Shown here piece by piece: positions 58,454 through 64,000 of a stretch of 64,000 bases of DNA. A program made the translations under genes and the position numbers. Origin of the DNA: Pyricularia pennisetigena (lineage: Eukaryota; Ascomycota; Sordariomycetes; Magnaporthales; Pyriculariaceae); the NCBI RefSeq assembly GCF_004337985.1, contig NC_043742.1, positions 1,474,176-1,538,175 on the forward strand, read 5' to 3'. The first letter of the stretch is position 1. Each line of letters opens with the position of its first letter. The notes beneath the pieces were generated by a model, which made no database searches, was not told the DNA's origin, and saw only the letters and a list, made by a program, of their open reading frames with translations.

Positions 58454-59311
58454 TGTGGGTATGTATATCTTGACGCTCTTTTGTGTCACGGGTAGAACTG
58501 GTGGAACCGGTGGAACTGTGTGAGGCGCTTGTGGGATGGTGGATCAGAACAGCTGCAAGATGATTTGAGCCGATGGATTCCCAAGATGCAAGAAGGGATT
58601 CTGGACTGGTCGGGCCCGTCGTGGTCTTATAGACTTTGGACGCACCCCCTCAAGAAACATGGCCTGTCGCCTGGTCACGTATGTTATAATATCTCTGTGG
58701 GAGCAGCATATTGCACATAATCATTCCGCCGGTGGCGCGGCATCGTGACATCCCGGCAAAGAATGATATTTTGTCACAGGCAGAGTGGAAGTTGGAGGGG
58801 ACGGGGGTGGGATGGTCAGCTTGGTGTCAGTCATTCTCTTTTTCGTTTCTACTCTAGTATTCCCAGTCCGGCACGGGTTCACTTGTGCGTTTTTACGACA
58901 TAAGGTATATCTGGAGCAAGGCCCTTTGATTAAGAACAGGGCGGGAGGCACAAGTCCCGGATCTGGGGGCATTGAGGGATAAACAAGGTCACTTGAAGTC
59001 AAACGGGAGTGGCAGTAGAGGAAATATGCATAAAGCAAATCTTTTGGGGAGAATCTCATATCTGTGAGGCGACTTGGCAATACTCAGGTTTGTTGCATCA
59101 AAACCTGGAACAAGCACAGCCACAGTTCTTCCTTTATCACAAATCATCCAGCAAAGTGGGTGCGAGCCAAAACATTCCCCAAAAAGGATCCAGCGATTGC
59201 CTGACATGTTCGTCGCAAGTTGAGATGACATGGTCATGTTGAAGTTTAAGGTACAGCTCTATGATAGAGGGAGGGGGGGTGGTTGCAATGTGGTTGTTAT
59301 CTGTTTGCGGC

Positions 59312-59345
<34 letters not shown>

Positions 59346-59751
59346 TCTTGTTCAGTGATTTCTTCGACACGGTTGCGACTAAATGATCAAGAAGGGAATG
59401 TAGTAGAAGCAACTCTCGGGACGGTTTCAAGTGCCGAGCAGGACGGAATAAGTGACCCGCTGGAACGAATGAAGAATTAAAGGGTTCAACGGGGCCCACA
59501 TGGGCGTCTTCTAGCGCTGTGTGGGGTGCAGATCTGGTGGGTTAAGCTCAGATGGAGCTTAGTCGCGTTGCAATGCGGGCTGCTGCTGCGATCCAACGGT
59601 TCTTTCTACTCGTCAAGTAAAGAGCGTTGAACACAACGTCACTGGCAACAGCAGAAAGCTTTGAATGGCCCAGATTCTTTAAAATATATACGTATGCCCA
59701 TAATCTACCCAATCAACAACAACCTTCGGTCAATTTTCTTGGCTCTGCCCT
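58454..59751. other. Intergenic, no gene supported
   Basis: 5' flank of the Gly/Lys repeat gene and 3' flank of the NACHT gene. It contains a 31-T run (59,314-59,344). Short frames carry no domain. Confidence 0.65.
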
Positions 59752-62700
59752 TCACTCCCCAAACCCAGAAATCCCCAGCCCAGAAGTCCTCCTCGCGTCT
59801 TTTCCATTCTGGCTGTCGCCGCTGGGCACGCGGCTGTGGCCCCGTTCACTCGCACCGCTGGCGGCGCTCAGCGCCCGACTGTTGGCGCCGCTGGAGCGGC
59901 CCCGGCCGACGACCCACTTGAGCCTCAAGCCGGCCTTCCACTCCTCCAGCTTCATGACCGCGGTGGCGGGATCGCCAACGCCGCCACCGACGAGAATCTC
60001 GCCGGCCTTGAGCTCCCGCTCCAGAGGCGGCACGGCAAGCCACGCGTGCTCGGCACTGCACACGCACGAGCCCTTGCCCCGGGTGCCGGCCCTGACGAGC
60101 CCGAGGCAGGGCGCGCAGAACTTGCAGTCGAGGCAGACTTTGCACACAAACAGCTCCTCGGCCGGCTCCAGCCTGCGCAGGCAAAAGTCGCACACGGGGT
60201 TCGCCCCGGCCACGCCGCCATAGCTGCTGCTGCTGCTGCCGTTGCTGGGGAAGCTGTACTGGCCTGCGCCGCTGCCGTCGTCGTCGTCGTCCGTCAGCAT
60301 CCAGGCCGGGTCGAAGACGAACGGGAGCACCAGGTCTCGGCCTTTTCGCCTCGGCGAGGGCGACATGGAGGGACTCGTGCGCGGCGACCCAGATCCCGAG
60401 TTGTGTCGATGCGGCGAGGCGGCAGAGGATCGGCGGTGTGGTGATACCCCGGCGGCGAGTCGCGCCGAGCCCCCTCCCGGGCTGTCTCTTCTCGGTGCGT
60501 CCGGGCGCGCGATAACCACGCTCGGTCCGACAGGCGGCGTGGCTTTCCCCTTGCTGCTGCCCAGGGCTGGGCTCAGCGTTCCAACGGCCTTCCTGGCGTC
60601 GCCGGCGTCGGCACCGACGGTGGTGGGCCTCCTCGACGACACCCACAAGGCCCTCGCATTGGCGTCGTCCCCGGCCGCGAGCAGGGTCCTCTGCAGGTTC
60701 CGGACGGCGACGGCGTCGTTCTGGGGCTCGTCGTCCTCAAGCAGCTCCAGGCTCTCCATGACCCGCAGGGCGGCCAACCTCCGCATCTTGGACAGCCACC
60801 TCTCGCGATCCTCGCTCAGGCTCTTGGAGAGCCCCTGCACCCTGTAGAGTACCATCAGGTAGACGGCCGCCTCGTTGAACTCGAGGCCGGCGGCCCGCAT
60901 CCTCGCGCCGTCGGACGAGTCGCGGAACAAGCCGTTGCGCTTGGCCATCAGGACCCCGAGCTTGCCGATCCAGGGCGACACGGCGGACCAGCTGGTGAGG
61001 GACGGGTCGGCGGCCAGCGCGCGCGCAAAGTAGGCCCTGGCCAGCTGCGCAAACGCCGCGACGTGCTCGGCCCGCACGCCCATGCTGCCGCGCTGGGGCT
61101 TGAAGGCCGGCGAAAAGAGCGCCGTCTCGTGGAGCGCGATGGCCTCGCTCACCGTCGCGGGGGAGCAGAGGTAGACGCGCCCGAGGCAGTTGACGAGGTA
61201 CAGCTCCCGCCAGGCGTCCTGGGCCTCTCGCGCCGCCGCCACGGCTCGCCCGTATCGCTCCGCCATGGCGGCCGTCTCGTCCCTGCGGGCCGCCGCCTCG
61301 GGCAGCCAGAGGCTGATGACCCCGTCGGGGACCTGAGAGAGCAGGAACGACACGAAGCGGCTGTCTCCGCCGTCTCGTGTTGTATACCTGGCATCCAGCT
61401 CGCGGGCGAGGGCCAACAGGCCGTCGAGCTTGGAGTGCGAGGCCAGGATGGCGGCGTATGCTGCCTCGGGCTCAAAGGGGGGCCTGTTGTCTCTGAACAG
61501 ATCCGACATTGCTCGCCTGGCGTTGCGCAGTGCCTCGTCCACATCCCCCAGCCTGTTGTAGCACTCGGCAATCTGTCTCAGGCTCTGGTAAAGGCGCCAC
61601 TTTGCGGCCTCGACATGGCGACTTGTCCGACGGGACGCCAGCACCGTCGAGGTGGTTGATGCGGTGGTGGCAGAGGAGAAAGAGGACGCGGGCGTCATGG
61701 TGAAGCTCTGCGCTGCCGAAGAGGTCTTGGAAAATGAAGCCGAGGGCGTCATGGAGTCCGGGTCCGTCAAGTCCATGTGCAGCGCCTGGGACAGGTTTTG
61801 GAGCTCGACGGCCTCGGCGACCAGGTGCAGCCGGAGGGCCCGCGCGTAGTCGCCCGACATGGAATGGCACAGCCCAATGCGCCCACAGCTCTCGCCCAGG
61901 TCGTCGTCGACGGAGAGCGCAGTCTGGAAGTACCGCAGCGCGTGGTTGTGCAGGCCCACGTTGAGCAGCGTGGACCCGATGCGGCGGTACCAGTGGCCTG
62001 TGTTGCCCCCGGTGGATATGTGTGCCCTCGCCCACTCGGCCGCCTTTTCGACGCGCGTTTCAAAGCTGATGTCTCCCCAGTGGCGCTCCGAGTCGGACCA
62101 GAGCGACGTGGCCGGGTCCTCCGACATGAGGGCAAGCACCTGAACGACACCGAAACAGAAGAGCGTTGGCATGTAGGTCACGAAGCCCTCTTCAACCCAA
62201 GCCCGTGCAAACACGGTACCCATAGGCTCGAGCATGATCACTTGACTCTTGGAGGCCGCTTCCGCCCACGCCTTGTCCTCGGCGCCGAGCTGGGACGTGA
62301 CCTCGGCATCTCCAAGCCAGGACCGCACGCACGCGATGTTGCCGTCTGTCCAGATGTCGAGCGACTCCTCGAACAAGTTCGTCCAGGCCAGAAGCACGAT
62401 ATCGTCGGTCAGCATAGTCACCAACTCCCGCCCGATATCGGCCTTGATCTCTTGCGGGAGGGCGTCGCGGTCGAGGTCCTCGAGGTGCTCTTGCCAGTAC
62501 CACGCCGCATAGCGCTGCAGGGAAAGGCCCTCGTCGTTGATGGCACCGATGCTGACGGTGAAGAACTCCGGGTCCGTAAAGATGCGCATGCAAGTCCTCA
62601 AGACGTGCAGGCGCGCATCGATGAGCCTGAACCCGATGGCGGGGGCATCTTTGCTTGCGCGCAGGGAAGTCGACGCCTCGTCGCGGAAGAAGTCGCGCAC

Positions 62701-64000
62701 AGAGGCGTGCGAGAAGGTGACGGTCGTGGTGCGGCGGTTGGATGAAAACTCCATCTCCCCGTCCGCGTCGTTCTCCGGCAAGTCGGGAGAGCGGACGTCG
62801 GATGTGGCCGTCTGTTGGCGGATGGCGGTGTATGCGCGGTCGGCAAGATCGGCCGTCGTCAGTCCGTCCGCTCGTTCGAGGGTGAAGAATGCCGAGAACT
62901 GGCTGCGCAGCATCTCCTCGAGCCGGAAAGGCGAGTCGCCAACCTTGAGGGTCAGGATGGATTCGATCTGCTCCAGAGTGAGGCCCATCTGTGCCACGCA
63001 GACCCAGCACAGGATCTCGTTGAGGTCGTTTGCCTCTTCCTGCGTGATGGATGCCGAAAAGTCCAGGACCGTCTTGGTCAGCATCCCATTGATCTCCTTG
63101 GGATAAGACTGCAGCGCCTCTATGACGCGCCGTGGATGCCGGGCGCGCGCCAGCTCGGCCAGCATGAACTTGGCCAGCACAAACAGCCCGTCGACCTGCG
63201 CCAGCATCGTGTCGACCACCTGCTGCTTGAACTCTGGCGTCGTTCCCCGCAGGACCCGTGTCGAGTTGACTCCTTGTTTGATGTACTGGGTGATGTCGAC
63301 CCTGCTACGCTCCGGCGTGATGTGCAGGATGCGCAAGCCCACCTCGAGGTACGAGTTGATTTTATCCGTCAGCGAGGTCCGCCCTACCATGGCGATCTGC
63401 ACACGTGTGCCGTTGGCAGGCTGTCGGCCCAGTTCGTTCAACAGAGAAAGGAACTCGGCCAGCTGCGCTGGGTCTGCCTCGTCGAGGCCGTCGAGCAGAA
63501 CGTACACGTTCCTCCTCCACTGATCCGGCACAAGCGGCTCGATGAGCAAGTGGCGGAACGCGCTCGAGACCGTCTTGATCTCCTCACCGCCGTTGGAGAC
63601 CCCTTTGAGGACCTGCTTCCCATAAAAGACGTCCTGCTCCGAGATCTGAAAGGCCATGTCGTGGAGAGCCTGGACCACGGACCGCGTCTCGGGGTTGTTG
63701 TGCTTGAAGAAGAAATACCCCAGCATGTGAGTCGTCTCTTGTTCCTCGAGCAGCCTCAGACCCCATGAGACCAAGCGAGATGTTAGGTACGACTTGCCCG
63801 TTCCGGGGTTGCCGCAGATCCAGAGGAAGCGGACGTCACCTGCGATCCATGCCTTCATCGACGGATCCTCGACGATCCAGTTGCCCGTCCCGGGCGTACG
63901 GGTACGGTTGAGCGCCAGGTACGTATCCTCTGCATACGTGGACGGACGGAGGATCGTCTTGAGCTTGCTCCTGTTGGAAGATAAGGCCTGCTCCTTGGTT
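59752..64000 (-). CDS. NACHT/STAND NTPase with TPRs and C-terminal zinc motif (5' partial)
   Basis: One frame with no intron runs from beyond 64,000 to the stop at 59,752. The ATG at 63,858 is internal, because coding sense continues upstream (YLALNRTRTPGTGNWIVEDPS) to the window edge. Counting from that Met, the P-loop GNPGTGKS is at residues 16-23 and Walker B VLLDGLDEAD at about 120-129. The NACHT-type NTPase domain is followed by a winged-helix-like part and TPR-like repeats (NHALRYFQTALSVDDDLG, QIAECYNRLGDVDEALRNARR). The C-terminus has a Ser/Pro-rich linker and a Cys cluster (CDFCLRRL, CKVCLDCKFCAPC, CVCSAEHAW) resembling a ZZ/RING-type zinc-binding module. Such fungal NLR-like proteins are thought to act in non-self recognition or programmed cell death. 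The N-terminal effector part is outside the window, so the class is open. Confidence 0.85.
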   Translation of the reverse strand, partial: TKEQALSSNRSKLKTILRPSTYAEDTYLALNRTRTPGTGNWIVEDPSMKAWIAGDVRFLWICGNPGTGKSYLTSRLVSWGLRLLEEQETTHMLGYFFFKHNNPETRSVVQALHDMAFQISEQDVFYGKQVLKGVSNGGEEIKTVSSAFRHLLIEPLVPDQWRRNVYVLLDGLDEADPAQLAEFLSLLNELGRQPANGTRVQIAMVGRTSLTDKINSYLEVGLRILHITPERSRVDITQYIKQGVNSTRVLRGTTPEFKQQVVDTMLAQVDGLFVLAKFMLAELARARHPRRVIEALQSYPKEINGMLTKTVLDFSASITQEEANDLNEILCWVCVAQMGLTLEQIESILTLKVGDSPFRLEEMLRSQFSAFFTLERADGLTTADLADRAYTAIRQQTATSDVRSPDLPENDADGEMEFSSNRRTTTVTFSHASVRDFFRDEASTSLRASKDAPAIGFRLIDARLHVLRTCMRIFTDPEFFTVSIGAINDEGLSLQRYAAWYWQEHLEDLDRDALPQEIKADIGRELVTMLTDDIVLLAWTNLFEESLDIWTDGNIACVRSWLGDAEVTSQLGAEDKAWAEAASKSQVIMLEPMGTVFARAWVEEGFVTYMPTLFCFGVVQVLALMSEDPATSLWSDSERHWGDISFETRVEKAAEWARAHISTGGNTGHWYRRIGSTLLNVGLHNHALRYFQTALSVDDDLGESCGRIGLCHSMSGDYARALRLHLVAEAVELQNLSQALHMDLTDPDSMTPSASFSKTSSAAQSFTMTPASSFSSATTASTTSTVLASRRTSRHVEAAKWRLYQSLRQIAECYNRLGDVDEALRNARRAMSDLFRDNRPPFEPEAAYAAILASHSKLDGLLALARELDARYTTRDGGDSRFVSFLLSQVPDGVISLWLPEAAARRDETAAMAERYGRAVAAAREAQDAWRELYLVNCLGRVYLCSPATVSEAIALHETALFSPAFKPQRGSMGVRAEHVAAFAQLARAYFARALAADPSLTSWSAVSPWIGKLGVLMAKRNGLFRDSSDGARMRAAGLEFNEAAVYLMVLYRVQGLSKSLSEDRERWLSKMRRLAALRVMESLELLEDDEPQNDAVAVRNLQRTLLAAGDDANARALWVSSRRPTTVGADAGDARKAVGTLSPALGSSKGKATPPVGPSVVIARPDAPRRDSPGGGSARLAAGVSPHRRSSAASPHRHNSGSGSPRTSPSMSPSPRRKGRDLVLPFVFDPAWMLTDDDDDGSGAGQYSFPSNGSSSSSYGGVAGANPVCDFCLRRLEPAEELFVCKVCLDCKFCAPCLGLVRAGTRGKGSCVCSAEHAWLAVPPLERELKAGEILVGGGVGDPATAVMKLEEWKAGLRLKWVVGRGRSSGANSRALSAASGASERGHSRVPSGDSQNGKDARRTSGLGISGFGE

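Noticed and set aside
59836..63768. Numerous frames of 130-320 codons on both strands over the NACHT gene
   Set aside because: They are out-of-frame shadows of a GC-rich coding exon; the minus-strand main frame alone shows ordered NTPase and TPR motifs.

Overview
The window looks like a chromosome segment from a filamentous ascomycete (Pezizomycotina, probably Sordariomycete-like). The evidence is short GT-AG introns with CTAAC/CTGAC branch sites, a hydrophobin-type gene, a PaxB/Pyr4-type membrane terpene cyclase, an NLR-like NACHT protein, and a sharp split into two base-composition compartments. Positions 1 to about 43,470 are strongly AT-rich. They carry the mark of repeat-induced point mutation (RIP): decayed genes full of C-to-T and G-to-A changes and stop codons, often with no frameshift over hundreds of bases. 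From about 43,880 to 64,000 the DNA has normal GC and intact intron-containing genes. A 51-bp minisatellite (43,469-43,872) sits exactly on the border.

AT-rich block. Two LTR retrotransposons are delimited to the base. A 6,111-bp Ty1/copia element (8,854-14,964) has 656-bp LTRs and the target duplication ATACC. It is only lightly damaged: two stops and two frameshifts. Each of its LTRs contains a tRNA-like segment with intact Pol III A and B boxes. A 7,247-bp Ty3/gypsy chromovirus (31,623-38,869) has 443-bp LTRs and the target duplication GTTCG. It is heavily mutated and carries an antisense Cys-rich/coiled-coil reading frame. A solo LTR of the gypsy family lies at 5,206-5,647. Between the elements are protein-coding fossils: an arylamine N-acetyltransferase (3.6-4.6 kb), a casein-kinase-I-like kinase (6.4-7.2 kb), a very large DUF3638/DUF3645 protein split by the gypsy insertion (30.5-31.6 and 38.9-40.1 kb), an IFI6/IFI27 (ISG12)-like protein (41.8-42.4 kb), and others I cannot name. 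A dispersed, often inverted repeat family fills much of 7-25 kb.

Gene-rich block, left to right: a two-exon membrane terpene cyclase (-); a three-exon, eight-cysteine hydrophobin-like gene (+); a 3-kb gene-poor gap; an eight-exon secreted 'choice-of-anchor B'/LVIVD-type beta-propeller protein (+) with two micro-exons; a two-exon UVRAG/Vps38/Atg14-family protein (+); a secreted Gly/Lys/Asp repeat protein (-); and a long NACHT-TPR-zinc-motif protein (-) whose 5' end lies beyond the window. No operon-like or shared pathway logic is evident. The cyclase is an orphan biosynthetic gene beside a heterochromatin-like block. The main story is an accessory, multi-copy gene island destroyed by RIP next to an ordinary gene neighbourhood. 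All homology calls come from reading translations by eye; no database search was run.
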